Assembly: GCA_030624945.1 (NCBI GenBank)
Contig: JAUXJB010000097.1
Span: forward strand, 1 to 6,192
Reading direction: 5' to 3'
DNA length: 6,192 bases
Source: Deltaproteobacteria bacterium
GTDB taxonomy: Bacteria; Myxococcota_A; UBA9160; SZUA-336
The notes under the pieces are model-generated. The model saw only the letters and a list, made by a program, of their open reading frames with translations, was not told where the DNA came from and searched no databases. Of this stretch, positions 6,191-6,192 are shown piece after piece. Within the stretch, counting starts at the first letter, position 1; the number at the start of each line of letters is the position of its first letter. The translations under genes were made by a program, and so were the position numbers.

Positions 6191-6192
6191 CA

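Overview
This is a high-GC bacterial window built almost entirely from four protein-coding genes, at least three of them for trehalose or alpha-glucoside metabolism. Base composition, tight packing, the ATGA start/stop overlap and the gene families all indicate a bacterial chromosome. A proteobacterial or myxobacterial-like, GC-rich lineage seems plausible, but nothing here fixes the taxon. I see no rRNA, tRNA, insertion sequence, CRISPR array or phage signal.

Layout from left to right. At 1-654 (minus) is the N-terminal part of a sodium:solute symporter (SSS/SLC5 type), running off the left edge. At 651-2831 (minus) is a fused trehalose-6-phosphate synthase/trehalose-6-phosphate phosphatase (OtsA-OtsB in one chain), with the expected catalytic residues of both halves present. 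Its stop codon overlaps the symporter start as ATGA, so the two probably form a translationally coupled operon. At 2832-2939 is a 108-bp divergent intergenic region holding several dyads: a 21-bp imperfect inverted repeat covering the ribosome-binding site of the rightward gene, and an 8-bp palindrome overlapping that of the leftward gene. At 2940-4727 (plus) is a glycoside hydrolase family 15 (GH15) enzyme, a glucoamylase/trehalase-type protein. At 4724-6190 and beyond (minus) is the C-terminal part of a glycoside hydrolase family 65 (GH65) disaccharide phosphorylase-like enzyme, running off the right edge. The GH15 and GH65 genes converge, and their TAG stop codons share one CTAG.

How they may work together: OtsAB makes trehalose from UDP-glucose and glucose-6-phosphate. 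GH65 family enzymes phosphorolyse alpha-linked glucose disaccharides (trehalose, maltose, kojibiose and others) to beta-glucose-1-phosphate. GH15 includes trehalases and glucoamylases. An Na+-driven symporter could import a sugar or compatible solute. The locus therefore reads as a synthesis/breakdown/transport module for trehalose or a related alpha-glucoside. The substrates of GH15, GH65 and the symporter are inferred from context, not shown by the sequence. No individual gene is of an unknown family. The most noteworthy points are the combination of genes, the dyads over both ribosome-binding sites, the shared stop tetranucleotide, and the unsettled specificity of the GH65 and GH15 enzymes.
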